A stretch of DNA of 64,000 nucleotides from Stylonectria norvegica (Eukaryota > Ascomycota > Sordariomycetes > Hypocreales > Nectriaceae): contig JAANBC010000162.1 in the NCBI GenBank assembly GCA_014621405.1, forward strand, positions 1 to 64,000, read 5' to 3'. The position numbers and the translations under genes were made by a program. A model generated the notes under the pieces. The model saw nothing but the letters and a program-made list of their open reading frames with translations, searched no databases and had not been told where the DNA came from. Every line of letters begins with the position of its first letter. Position 1 is the stretch's first letter. This document shows, one piece after another, positions 23,535-35,111 of this stretch.

Positions 23535-25823
23535 ATGGCGTGGCAATCGAAGCTCGTCCTGCCGCCAGATCGCACCCTCCGAGGCATCATCAACCATCTC
23601 ACCACCCTCTACGTCTCGAACCGCACGCGCATCTCCCGCGCCGTCTGGATCACCCTCTTCGTCGCCCTGGTGAACCGCATCCGCAATGCCATCTCCGAGC
23701 AGAAGGCCGCCTCTGTGCGCGAAGCCGCCAACCGCACTGCGCGTCGTGGGACGACGTCTAGCGGCAGCGAAGAGACACCCAAGAAGAAGGTTGCGTTGAA
23801 CCGCGAGTTCTTCCGCGCTTTGTTGCGGTTGATGAAGATCGTCGTTCCCGGGTGGCGAAGCAAGGAAGGCAAACTGCTCATGAGCCACACCTTCTTCCTG
23901 ATATTGAGGACACTTATCAGCGTGCGTGTCGCGGAGATGGACGGCGCTATTGTGAAGGCTTTGGTTAAGGGCAACGGAAAGGAGTTTCTGAAGAGGATCG
24001 TGTGGTGGATGTTGATCGCGGTCCCTGCGACCTTTACAAACTCCATGGTAAGCCTTCTGTCCGGGGATGCATCGACAAGCAGTGACTAACCAAGGCCTAC
24101 AGCTGTCCTACCATCAAGCGGAGTTGTCGTTGAAATACAGATCGCGGCTTACACAACATATCCACGACACGTACCTGTCAAATTTGACATTCTATGGCAT
24201 CTCGGCTCTTGATGATCGAATAAAGAACCCAGATCAGCTGATTGCAGTCGATGTATCAAAGTTCTCTAACAGTCTCGCAGAGCTTTATAGTAACCTGGCG
24301 AAACCGATGCTTGATATGGTGAGCCTAGCTGTGTGACATGTGCAAGACCTATTACTGACTATAACTAGACGATTTATACCTATTCCCTATCCAAAAGTGT
24401 TGGCGGAGAAGGCGTTGTTTTCATGTCACTTCTGGTACAGCTCTCGGCCAATGTCATGAGAGCACTGACTCCACCATTTGGTAAATACGTTGCCGACGAA
24501 GCAAGGTTGGAGGGAGAGTTCCGGTTCCAACACTCACGCCTCATTGACTACAGTGAAGAAGTGGCCCTCTATGCTGGTCACAACGCCGAAAAGGATACTC
24601 TGGACAAGGGCTACTTCACCCTCATCAAGCACGTCAACCACATCCTCCGAAGGCGCTTCTACCACGGCTTCATGGAGGACTTTGTCATCAAGTACTTCTG
24701 GGGCGCTCTCGGCCTGTTACTCTGCGGCGTTCCCGTCTTTGTCAAGATTCCCGGCCAGGTCACCATGAACATGGGCGATCGGACCGAGTCGTTCGTGACC
24801 AACAGACGCATGCTCCTGTCTGCGTCCGATGCCTTCGGACGTATCATGTTCTCGTACCGAGAGATCATGGAGCTGGCCGGCTACACTTCTCGAGTTGCTA
24901 CCCTACTAGATGTCATGGAAGATGTCCAGGCAGGTCACTTTGAGAAGAAGCTGGTCTCGTCCTCGGGAACGGAGAGTAACGAGAACGTCCTCAAAGGACG
25001 CGGAACGGTTGTTGAAAGCAAAGACATCAAATTCATCGACGTGTAAGTCGAAGCAACCTTCTCCGGCAAGACTATTACGTACTGACCAAGCCGTAGTCCC
25101 ATCATCTCGCCCAACGGCGACGTCCTCATCAAGGCTCTATCCTTCTCCCTCGGCCACGGCGACCACCTTCTCGTCGTCGGCCCCAACGGCTGCGGCAAAT
25201 CCTCCCTCTTCCGCATCCTCGGCGGGCTCTGGCCCGTCTACGGCGGCACGGTTCACAAGCCGCCCTTCCACGCCATCTTCTACATCCCGCAACGTCCGTA
25301 TCTCTCCCGCGGTTCCCTCCGCCAGCAGATCATCTACCCCGACTCAGCGCGGCAGATGCGAGCCCGCGGCGTCACCGACGCGGACCTCCTCGCCGTGCTC
25401 AAGACGCTCAACCTCGAGCACCTCGTCGAGCTCTACGACGAGGGCTGGGACGCCGAAGCCGAGTGGCGCGATGTCCTCTCGGGCGGCCTCCAGCAGCGCG
25501 TCGCCATGGCGCGCCTGTTCTACCACCGCCCGCGCTACGCCATCCTCGACGAGTGCACCAGCAGCGTCACGCTCGACACGGAGAAGGTCATGTACGAGAA
25601 CGCCAAGGCCCTGGGCATCACCCTCATGACGGTCAGTCACCGCCGCAGCCTGTGGAAGTACCACACGCACATCCTGCAGTTCGACGGCCAGGGCAACTAC
25701 GTCTTCACCAAGCTCGACGCCGACCGTCGGCTGAAACTCGAGGATGAGCGCGAGGAGCTCGAGGTGCGCCTGCGCCAGGTGCCCGAGCTGGAGAGAAGGG
25801 TTGCTGAGCTGACGGCTGCGTGA
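23535..25823 (+). CDS. PXA2: Peroxisomal half-ABC transporter (ABCD family)
   Basis: ABCD transporters form dimers in the peroxisomal membrane and import long-chain acyl-CoA for beta-oxidation. Exons 23535..24047, 24103..24318, 24369..25042 and 25097..25823 give 709 residues. The membrane domain contains the ABCD-type EAA-like region NPDQLIAVDVSKFSNSLAEL. The nucleotide-binding domain follows: Walker A GPNGCGKSS at about residue 496, signature LSGGLQQR at about 595, Walker B YAILDECTSS and the H-loop VSHRRSL. The signature has Leu-Gln where ABCD proteins usually have Glu-Lys, a small departure. The size fits Pxa2 better than the longer Pxa1. A short coiled coil closes the protein. Confidence 0.85.
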
Positions 25824-26164
25824 GAAGAGTGAGGAAGTATGGGAACCATGTAACGAGCACACGGGGGCCGCGTGAATGTGTATGACTAGGTTTATTTCAG
25901 CGTTGCAAGCTACTTCTGGGCGATGAACATGAGCAAATTTATTGACGTCTTCCACTTCGTCGTGGCACTTGCGTGAGAGCGTTTCCTCGTGATGCAGACC
26001 CTCAATAAGCATCTCGCCGGTAAATGCAGTTGAACTCTATCAACATCAATCTGAAGGGTATTCCCAAGCAACTTATACAAATAACTCCAAGATTCTAGAC
26101 CCCCCAAACACCAAAGGGAAACCAGTATCCCCATTAAACCGAGATCAGTTCTGCATGGCCCAGC
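25824..26164. other. Intergenic between convergent PXA2 and RBR genes
   Basis: These 341 bases are 3' flanks only; nothing else was seen. Confidence 0.5.
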
Positions 26165-26289
26165 TCACTCATCAGGTAAGTTATCCGGATGAAACCGACA
26201 CGTCTTCTTGTGGGCGCTGTTGTCGCCCTGCACGATATCGCGGTGATCTGCGCCGCAATCGTAGCAGAACTGGTGCTTGCACTTGACGC
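26165..26289 (-). other. RBR exon B: canonical RING2 half and C-terminus
   Basis: Exon B follows acceptor CTCTGCAG, with a CTGAC branch site just upstream, and reads VKCKHQFCYDCGADHRDIV followed by a His/Cys tail (AHKKTCRFHPDNLPDE). Spliced directly to the 14-base exon it also completes RING2 in frame. Its tail resembles the usual C-terminus of fungal RBR proteins, so I take it as the ancestral exon. Confidence 0.68.
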
Positions 26290-28934
26290 CTGCAGAGGTC
26301 AGCGAACTGGGTTCACTCCTAATACATTTTCCTTTCTTCTTCAACGAGGAGACGGTCGCGGCTAGCGTCCGCCCCGGCAGTTGATACCATGACCGCGGGT
26401 CCAGACGTTGTAGCAGCCCCAGCAGAACTCGTAGCGACACTTGAGGCCTGCGAAGGTTTGGATTAACATCGATGTCCCCAGAAGCGGAAAGGGGAAGGTC
26501 GCGTGCGGACGCACCATGAGTTGGGGGACCTCGTGAGGGTGGAGGGATGGAGACTAAAAGGGGTAAACTTACAAGTCATGTGTGAGCTGGGAGATGAGTT
26601 AGTATCAGATAGTTGTAAAGGGATTATAGGATTGAGGGTGACTTACCAGCCGTCGTTCTTCTCAATCGCCCAACCGCAACCGGGACACGGCTTCGTCGTT
26701 CGGCTGACAGTTGCTTCGCTCTTCTGCTCCTCCTGCTTCCTTCTCGCCGCGATTTTGCGTATTAGCTGTGCGGCCTTCTTAGCTTGCTCCCTCTCCTGAC
26801 GGGCTCTTTCCTCGCGGCGTTGCATCTCGGCCTGCTCCTCGGCGAGTAGGCCCTGGGCCATAGCCCTGTCCGTCTCCAGCTGGACGAGCTGAGACTCGGT
26901 CCATTCGTCGTTTTCGCGCTCGAGCCGGGAGCGGAAGTTGTCTGGGTCGGCGAGGAGCTGGTCGTACTCGGTGCACGAGAGATTCTCGTGCCAGGCGACG
27001 CTGTGGTGGAAGCAGGATCGGTGGCGGCAGTGGAGGCAGGTGACGATGGGTTGGTCGTCGCCTGACTCGTGGATCTGGCCGGAACCGCAGCCCGAAGTGC
27101 ACCAGACGAAGTTCTCGGCTTCGGACATGGCAGCTCTGATGGCTAATGACTCGTATCTGAAGAGAGTCAGTATGAAGCTACTGCGGATCGAACGTCGTTT
27201 GATTCAATGTGTATGACATACCTCATAAAGGTTTGCTGGTTAGCATACCGCTGAATATCGGCATACTCTAGCATCTCACGGCACTCGGGACACCTAATCT
27301 CGGTCCAGAGCTTGTTATTCAGGTCCGACTCGATGGACATCTGGACACAGTCTAGACACGTGCTGGGAGGATGAGTACAAGAAGCCGTCACGGAGAACCG
27401 AGGGAAGCCATTGACGCTCTTGGTCTCGGCACAGACAACGCACTCAAGATCCCCAGTTAAGGAGATGCGAGGTACGCGCTGGTGAGTGACAATGACGTCG
27501 GATGTATCTGCCGCTCTCTGATATCGCTGGCCGAAGCTAGAGAGATGGGAAAGTAACTTAGTAAATGTTTCAAAATTCTAGGTATATGGTAATGCGAAAT
27601 GACTGTGGTATCCAAAAGACAGCCGAATGAGCAATGGGTAGAAGCTATTTAACATGGTTCGAGAACTCTCGACCTCGCAACATGAGTTGCATCGCTACAC
27701 AAAGGAGCCGGGCATGGTTGAGGCGGGAGGGGGTGGGACATCGGGGGGCCTACCTGAAATCATCAGCTACATCATCTCCAGTCTGGTCCAGGCGACGAAG
27801 ATACGCCACCGTCATGGCAGCGTCCTGCTGTTCAAGAAGGGCAACGTACGGATTGGTAGAGGAGGAGGACGCGAGGGGAGAGGAGAAGAGCGGAGGCCGA
27901 GGGGCGTCACGTTCACGCGTCGGTTCCCTCGATGGAGGTGGTGCATCGTCTTCAACTTCGTCGTCTTCATCTTCGTCGTCCTGGTCGAGGCCGAGGAGGT
28001 TAAGGATAGAGGTCGAAATGGGCCCGTATCCGCGTCGCACCACGGGAGGAGGCTCGGGAGGCTCCATATCGGTATCCTCCGAGGGACGCTCAACCGGGGC
28101 GAATTCATCGTCATCTAGTAAGGCCGGGGTGTGATAGACAAAGGCTCGCCGAGTACCATCGCCAGCCGAGGGACCGGTTTCTTGTTCATCGACGACGGCT
28201 GGAGGTGCATCTGTAGTTGTTACGGGCACGGCTTCCCGTGGCGAGGACTCTGTGTCACTTGAGGTGTCGGGGTGATGATCTTCGGGTTGGTCGTGCTCCT
28301 CCCCATCCGTCTCCTCATCGTCGACGAGCCAGATGGATTCGTCGTCGCCGCCAAAGCCGCCCATAATGTCCGCGTTCACGCGGCCATAGATGCTCGTCTG
28401 GCCGCTGAACATGTTGTTCTTCAGCGGCGAGGCCTCCATGAAGGGGACGTACTTGGGCGCAAAGGGGTCCGAAACGGGCGGGCGTGCGATGGGCTGCTCT
28501 GCGACAGGGTCAACCTCGTTGTAGAGAAGCGGCTCGGGTTCAGAGTCGAGCGCAGGCCCAGTCTCAGGCTCAGTCTCAGGCGCAGGCTCAACCCGAGGAT
28601 CAATTTCGGGCTCTGGTTGAGTTTCAAGCACGGGGTCGTGTTGAGTCTGTGTAGAGGGAGTCTCTGTAGAGGGAGTCTCTGTAGAGGGAGTGGGTGGCGT
28701 CTCAACGATGGTTGGCGGTGGTAGCGGGGGAGGCAGATGCACCGGCGCAGAGTGAGAGGGAGGTGGAGGAGGCGGGGCGAGGAAGACTCTGGTTCCCTTG
28801 CTGTTGGTGGTTACTTTGGTGTTGGTGAAGAAGTCGTCGTCCGTCTCGGGAGTATCTGACAACGTGGAGTGGGAGGCGGAGTCCTTCTTCTTGCGGAATA
28901 CAGTGGTGGCCTTTTTCTTGATCGAGCGGAACAT
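26165..28934 (-). CDS. RBR (RING1-IBR-RING2) E3 ubiquitin ligase with duplicated RING2 exons
   Basis: RBR ligases pass ubiquitin through a catalytic cysteine in RING2. Exons: 28934..27754, 27536..27222, 27156..26647, a 14-base exon 26586..26573, then exon A (26447..26388) and/or exon B (26289..26165). With both, 734 residues; with B only, 714. The first 390 residues are disordered, Pro/Glu-rich, with a basic start (MFRSIKKKATTVFRKKK). RING1 begins LECVVCAETKS and ends EIRCPECREM. IBR contains VWCTSGCGSGQI and CLHCRHRSCFHH. A long charged coiled coil separates it from RING2 (KPCPGCGWAIEKNDGCSHMTC), where the Cys after Asp-Gly is the expected catalytic residue. RING2 can be completed by either terminal exon (see the separate entries). 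Substrates are unknown. Confidence 0.82.
26362..26447 (-). other. RBR exon A: alternative RING2 half, cassette or terminal exon
   Basis: Exon A follows acceptor CTTCGCAG and reads LKCRYEFCWGCYNVWTRGH, completing RING2 after HMTC. If the donor at 26387 (GTATCA) is used the exon is 60 bases and keeps the frame into exon B. If the donor is not used, translation continues 9 codons to a TAG at 26362, giving a 701-residue form. Its first 35 bases match exon B at 24 positions by my count. Confidence 0.65.
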
Positions 28935-30588
28935 TGCATGAAAGGGCGATGGGTCAGGCTACGATGCCATGGGCATGAAGCGAGGCTCCGGGGGAGATGC
29001 AGTATATTTGCACCGGATAGATGCAATTGCCGACGGTGAGCAGTCTACGGATATAGTTGAGGGGGAGAGAAAATAGGAAGAGGAATAAGAATGAGAGCGA
29101 CAATCGTGGTTGGTGGTTGTTGCCGGTGGTGGTTTCGCTTGTCACTGCTGAGTGGTGGTAGTGGTGGTCGTTCCAATGGCGCAGCAGATGCTTGTCATGC
29201 ATGGGATTGGATGGTAGAGGTAGAAGCTCGAGGGTCAAGTTTTCAGCTCAGGCTCAGAGAGGACTGAAAGGAGGATTCAGAATAGGACTAAGAAAAGACT
29301 CAAAAAGAGATTTTGAAGAGGACTCCAGCGGTCATGATGGTGATAGACTGAGGTGCTGCTTGCTCCACGGCGAGCTCCTAAGCTCTTTGGGTCCGCCGGG
29401 GGGGTCTCAGCCTCAACATCCATGAAGTGACAAGCTCCGAGCGGCTAGACTAATACTTCCTACTTTCTGATTCTCTACTTTGTACATCATAGCAATGGAT
29501 CCATAAATCAGACGAGAGATTCCTGTTTCGGCTTGTCAACAGCAAGCTCCCTCCTTGTTGATTAGCCCTCTGTTGCCAACCTGAAAGTCCTACGACTCGG
29601 CTGTACGGGACAGGCTGGAAGGGCTGGGCTGGGCTGACAGAGAGGCCTTGCTGGCGAACCACTTTCTCGCGGTCCGCCACACTTCATACACGGACTTTGT
29701 CTTAGCCTAGCTCTCAGGTTCAGGACAATGGTGGTGGCCTCGATATCCATGGGTCCATCATCCATGTACGATGTATCCCTGCTGCGCCTCCCCGGACCTG
29801 ACGGCACACGGTCAGCCCTGGGGAGCTTGGAGCCGACCACAGCGGCAAACGGCGGGAGCTGTGTCTGAGGTTGTTAGAGGACTGATAAGTATCCATGGAT
29901 CCGATAGAAGGTTGAGCAGGTCGGGTAGAAGTGGAGCGCTGAAAGACCGATGTACCGGTACATGAACCTTCCACCAGGGCACCTCCCTTCCCGTCGTTGA
30001 TCACCCCCCACTGGAGGAGGCTCGGCTCCAGGGCATGCGCCGCCGTTGCGACCCGCCAAGACACTCACGCTCCCCCGCCGGCTGCAGCCAGAACGCCTAA
30101 CGTCCATCTCGTTGTGATTCTGCCCATGATCGGCGCCCTTGGTTGGTGCTTTCTCGAGCTGTCCGAGGTAGGCCTGGGCATCTTTGAGCGATTTTGAGGA
30201 CGAGGCCGAGGGAGCCTCATCGGCGGCATGGGTCGCCCGGGACCGTATCCAGCGCTCCCTGTCATGGGGACTTCCTTTGCTTGGTCGCGTCATGACGACC
30301 ACGGTGCGTCTCATGTTAGAGGGGGTCATGGAGGATCGACCAGTTCAGAGCCACAGCTTACAAGATTTTATTCAACTATCACAAGTACGTTTAGATCCTG
30401 GACAAAAAGCACGCAGATAATCATAGTAATATCGAGGTAAATTGCATTCTTAACTGGTTGGTATTCTTCAACAGTACATGTATCCCCCCTAAAACTCCAA
30501 ACCCCTAAATGGGATCAAAATATGTGAACTAGCAATCAACCATCCATCTCATCATGCCGTCTATGAATGCATCACTCGCTCCCTTCCC
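28935..30588. other. Intergenic: promoter of the RBR gene and 3' flank of the coiled-coil gene
   Basis: These 1,654 bases hold no gene I can support. They contain an ATCCATGGAT palindrome at 29891 and a related ATCCATGGGTCCAT at 29745. Confidence 0.5.
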
Positions 30589-32859
30589 TCAGCCCCATCG
30601 CCATGGCGACGACCACGTCTCGCTCTGTCGCTGCTCACCCTTGAAGTGGTACAGGTGCGAAATCACCGGTCGGTCACCACTGTCCACAAACTTGCGCCGC
30701 TTCTCCTCCGACCCCCACGCCACCAGCATCTGCTGCTTGCGCACCACAATGGGCTCTTTGATCGAGTCCTTCTGCCCAATCTGCCGCATGTACAGCGCCG
30801 GCACTACCGTGCACACGTTGAGTAGGTGGTGATATAGCTCCTTCTTGGACGGCTGCGGGTCCAGCTTGGCCAGGCTGAAGGCCTTGCGATTCTGCAGCGC
30901 GTTGCGGCAGTCGAGCTTGTCGAGCGAGTCGATGAACTCGGGCGACGTGTTGAGGTCGCCGCCGGGACCCCACATGATGTACGGGTTGATGTCGAGGTAG
31001 AAGTGATGCGTCGACACCTGCAGCTTTTCGTAGAGCTTCATCGCCGGCCAGATGCAGTTGTCGTCCAGGTTCTCATAAAGCCATTGGAACTTATCCTTCT
31101 TGCAGAAGACCTTGAGGATGCTTGCGAGCTCGACCGTCATCTCCTTGCGCCGTCGATCCCGCACCGACCGGAAGGGTGGCGCGCTGAGGAGGGCGTTGTA
31201 GGCCTCGGCTGTCCATGTGCGGACAGCGAAGAGATCTAGGAGCGGAACAGTAATTAGTAAAAACCCTACAAGGACTAATTGTCGTGAATGGGAGAATGCG
31301 TACCTCTCTTCGGTTCGACCGACATTTGCATGCTGTTCTCGATGAAGCTGACCACCTCGACGTAGTTATGAATAGACCCATATAGGATCGCTTGAAAGAT
31401 GTTGTCGTGTAGATATCGCAAGATGATTGACGCAACAATGTCCTCGTCGGCCTCGGGAAACATAGAGCCATGGACAAGATCGGGGTACTGGTGCAAGGTC
31501 CTCTTGAACTTGTTGGCATCCGTCGGCCGCTTCCTTGCCAGATTCATGATGCCCTCTACGCCTTCGGCGTGGTCGTCGAGCCAGGGCTCCATGAACTTCT
31601 GCACCCAATCTTGCACCTGCTCCACGAGGGCATCGTATTCCTAACACGAAGCATTAGTATCGCTTTTTGAGAACAATGGTATGTCAAAAGGGAATGGTGA
31701 GACTTACACGGCCGACCTCCTCCGGAGTGAGGTCCTTGCGATAGGGCTGCAGACTGAAGATGTGGGATTGCGCATCATTGAGCTGCTCCCTCAATCCGCG
31801 GTTCTCCTCCCTCAGTTTATCGGATTCACGGGCAAGGTTCTCCGTGTCCTTTTCAATCTCGCTCATGTCGGCGTTCATGAGGTGCTTCATCTCGGAGATG
31901 CGGTCCGAGGCTCGTTCGGCCTTCTCTTCTGCGATCTGCTTCTCTGTGTTCAGATTGGTGATCTTCTTGTAGAGGTCGTCGATGTGGCGACGCATGCGCA
32001 CATTCTCTTCAGGGTCCTTGTTGTTGGATCCAAGTTCCTTCCGCCTGGCGTAGCTGGTCTTTTCATAGGTGTCGTCCCATGAGCCGGTCCTGGCAGCTGA
32101 CTTGCCCGGGGCGGAACGCGCGTCATCGGGCTCCTCCTGCTCGACAGTTGGCGCCAAGCTTGAGGTTCTGACAGGTGGCTGCTGGTGGTCGACGGCGTCG
32201 AACATCTCCATAGATTCCATCGGGTTTGACGAGGACAAGCCAAGCATGGCGGTATTGGCAGAGTCGAGGTCAATATCTAGCTCCATTTCCTTGTCGCCAT
32301 CGTAGTCTACGCTCTTTTCCCTTGCCGTGCTCTTCTCCTCTGACTTCTCAATCTCCTTGTCTTTGGCGTTTTCCTTGGCGTTTTCCTTGGCGTTTTCCTT
32401 GTTCTTCTCCTTGTCCTTTTCGCTCGAAGACTTGGACTTAGTAGGGCGACTCTTCTTGTCGGTGCCTCCTACGGGCTCGTTGTGAGATGCTTTTGATGGC
32501 TTGGCCCGCATGTCGTCGAGGCGGATCCTTCCCGGGGCATTTTCGGGTGCCATCTCGTCCTCTTGAGATGAATAGTCGGGTGTATCAACAGTAACAGCAA
32601 CAGACTCGGGCTCCGTCTCGGTTTCGGTCTCAATCCCAGGTGCGACTGGCTGTGTAGATATAGCGGGAGCTTCTACTTCAGTTACCGATACAATCGCTGG
32701 CTGGGTTGCTGGCGTTGCTTTCGTCGTTGCTTCTTCTATTGCTTCTTGTGGAACTTTCGTTTGAGATCCAGGCTGAGCTTCAGACTCCGGCTTGGTATAA
32801 GGCTCTGGGGCAGGCAATGATGAAGCTGGAGAAGAGTCGATTTGCTTGGGGCCCTCCAT
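30589..32859 (-). CDS. Conserved fungal coiled-coil protein, function unknown
   Basis: Exons 32859..31708, 31640..31304 and 31235..30589 give 711 residues. The first 260 are disordered and rich in Glu, Pro, Thr and Lys, with a threefold ENAK repeat encoded by 12-base units near 32367-32402. A coiled coil follows (about residues 280-370; RRHIDDLYKKITNLNTEKQ). The last 330 residues are a folded, alpha-helical region with many aromatic residues (WVQKFMEPWLDDHAEGVEGI, DIVASIILRYLHDNIFQAIL). There is no signal peptide or membrane segment. The folded half looks conserved in style but I do not recognise the family. The start is the first in-frame ATG after a TTG-initiated stretch. Confidence 0.78.
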
Positions 32860-35111
32860 GAAGAAGATGCCGTCGCGCAAAGCGAGGGAAGGAGGGACTG
32901 AGGATAAGCGAAGTAGGTAGGCACCTTAAGGTACGATACTGGGGGGCGGTGCGACAAATTGGCGACCAATAAGGTAGTAGGGGGAACACAGAATAAGAGG
33001 TGCTGGAAGGTGCTGAAAGGTGCTGAAAGGAACTGAAAGTTTAGATCAGGTCAGGTCAGGCCAGGAACCACAAGCCAAGGCTGTTCTGTTGGTGTCATTC
33101 CCAAACTGTGAGCTGCGAGCTGCAGATGTGGTTCCGTTGTTAAGGCGCGTTGGCGGGCGGCGGCGCGGGGCTATCTTCCATCCCATCACGTACTTCGTAC
33201 ATTTAGAGTAAAGGTGGGGGAACCGGGAGCCCTCTTGCCCTGCCACACTTGCATGCAGGCTACAGCACAGCCTTCTGATGAAATAACGACCAGATGTAGC
33301 CTTGCCGAGTGACACTGCTCGTTCTCGATTTCCTCATGGATGTCTCATCTCGGGGTTTCGTTTACGCTTCCTAATTAACTGGGGATGATGGCTATGATGA
33401 TGGTGATGGTGATGGTAAGTACTAGTGACGAGGAGGTGGTACAGTACATGTGGTGGCAGTGGGTCAGGTTCAATGTCGTTTGGACCTGAATATCGACGGG
33501 AGCAGCCCGTGCAAGTATCGGTACTTCACTTTGCAACCTAGATTATGGACCGTATAACGCACAGTACGTAAATGTACATGACTTCCACCTGAGGCAGGAT
33601 GGACGGCAGGATGATGCGGTGCATGTCGCCTCGTCAGTGACCGTTGCAGGCTGCTGCAGGAGGCTCTGGAATGAGGAGATGCAAGCCAGGCTGCAGGGAG
33701 CTTTGAAGAGCTATGAGAGCTTCGGGTACTTCGACATTTATTCCCTAGCGGCGACATGGAGCTTCCCCGGCCCCGCATCGACCGTGGGATGCCGCAACGC
33801 CGGGAGCTTCACTGGTGAGTTGAAATGTTCGATACTTGGACCTTTAGCCTGTGTTGATGATGATTCAACATGCCAGTCACGACTACAGAGCGATGTCGTT
33901 TATCTCGTATCAAGGCTACGTAGATACTTAGTACCTGGATAATTTCCAATGTGGTGATATCCTGCCGGCTGCACGTTGCTATCACCACACTAACACGTGC
34001 CTTTCTGCGAGTGGACCTTTGGTTTCAGCCGCAGCCGCAGCTGTAACAAATACGGAGAGTCATCCAGTTCATGACCCCCTCCTGACCTCGAACAAGATTA
34101 CAGTTCGTGTAGATTGCAATAACTGGGCAATAGCCAATAATCGGATACTACCTAACCAAGGCAGAATTTACATTCGCTGGCTGGTCTGTTTGCCTTGTTC
34201 CGCTTGGAGTCTTGGCTGCTCCGCCTCGTCGACGATTCTGCCCGCCGATGCCCCTCACTCCACCTCAGCTATCGCGTCAAACCCCAGGCCATGCAGGCCG
34301 CCCCCGCTAATGCCGCCCTAAGCCCCGGGGCCCCTCCCCACCCAACATCCTCAAGCGCTGGAACACCCACTGAACCCCTCCCCTTCCAGGCTGCGCTAGA
34401 CTTATAGGCCAATGGATCACCTTTGCCCCCTGCCCATCTTGGATACAAGCCTCCATCCATGGATGCCTCCACTCCATCATGAGGTGTCCCTGAGGTTCTG
34501 GTCCCGTCAAAGAGACCCATGTACATGTACCTTCTGATCCGTCGATGAGTCCTACAGTAAGGTACGGGAAGTTGGCAATGAGCCGCAGCGCGGCCCAGCT
34601 TGGGAGGGCTTTACGGGCTTTTACTAGGTGAATTACAATTGACATTGACCTCCACTTGCAGGTGAAAGTTTCCGGTGCGGACGGCTTGCCCGAGCCCTGG
34701 GATACAGTAGATAATGTACCTAGCCCTAGAGCCGCCCGTAAGCCATCCCGTCTAATCCATCCATCAGAGCCATAGAGGCATTCACCTCCAGCAGCTGCCT
34801 TCGTCCTCCAATCGTCTAAGACCTCCACAGCACTTCGAAACTTCAACCCTTCATACATAAACCATTTCCACAGCCAACACCTCCAAACCCTCCCTCCCCT
34901 TGGTCTCTGTATCTGTGCCTGCATCTGCATAGACTTCTTTCATCTCTACTGTCCGCTACTGATCTCTCCGTCTCTGTCTCAGTCAGTGGGAAGACGGCAC
35001 TGGAGCTGAACTCGACTGGATAAACCCGTCCTCAGTCATCCATCAGGCCTCCCTCACCATCATTGTCATCTTCTTCTCTTAACCTCACACACACTCAAAC
35101 CCCTCGCAACC
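32860..35111. promoter_or_regulatory. Long divergent region between coiled-coil and Hsp70-like genes
   Basis: These 2,252 bases hold both promoters and no convincing ORF. Visible structure: GGTGCTGAAA-type tandem copies at 32998-33035, AGGTC copies at 33048-33062, GTACTTCGTAC at 33190, GATGGT copies at 33395-33417 and an ATCCATGGAT palindrome at 34455. The last 150 bases are a pyrimidine- and CA-rich leader. Confidence 0.5.
32998..33064. repeat. Two short tandem repeats
   Basis: GGTGCTGAAA-like units occur three times, directly followed by three copies of CAGGT/AGGTC. They lie about 150 bases upstream of the coiled-coil gene start. Confidence 0.6.
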
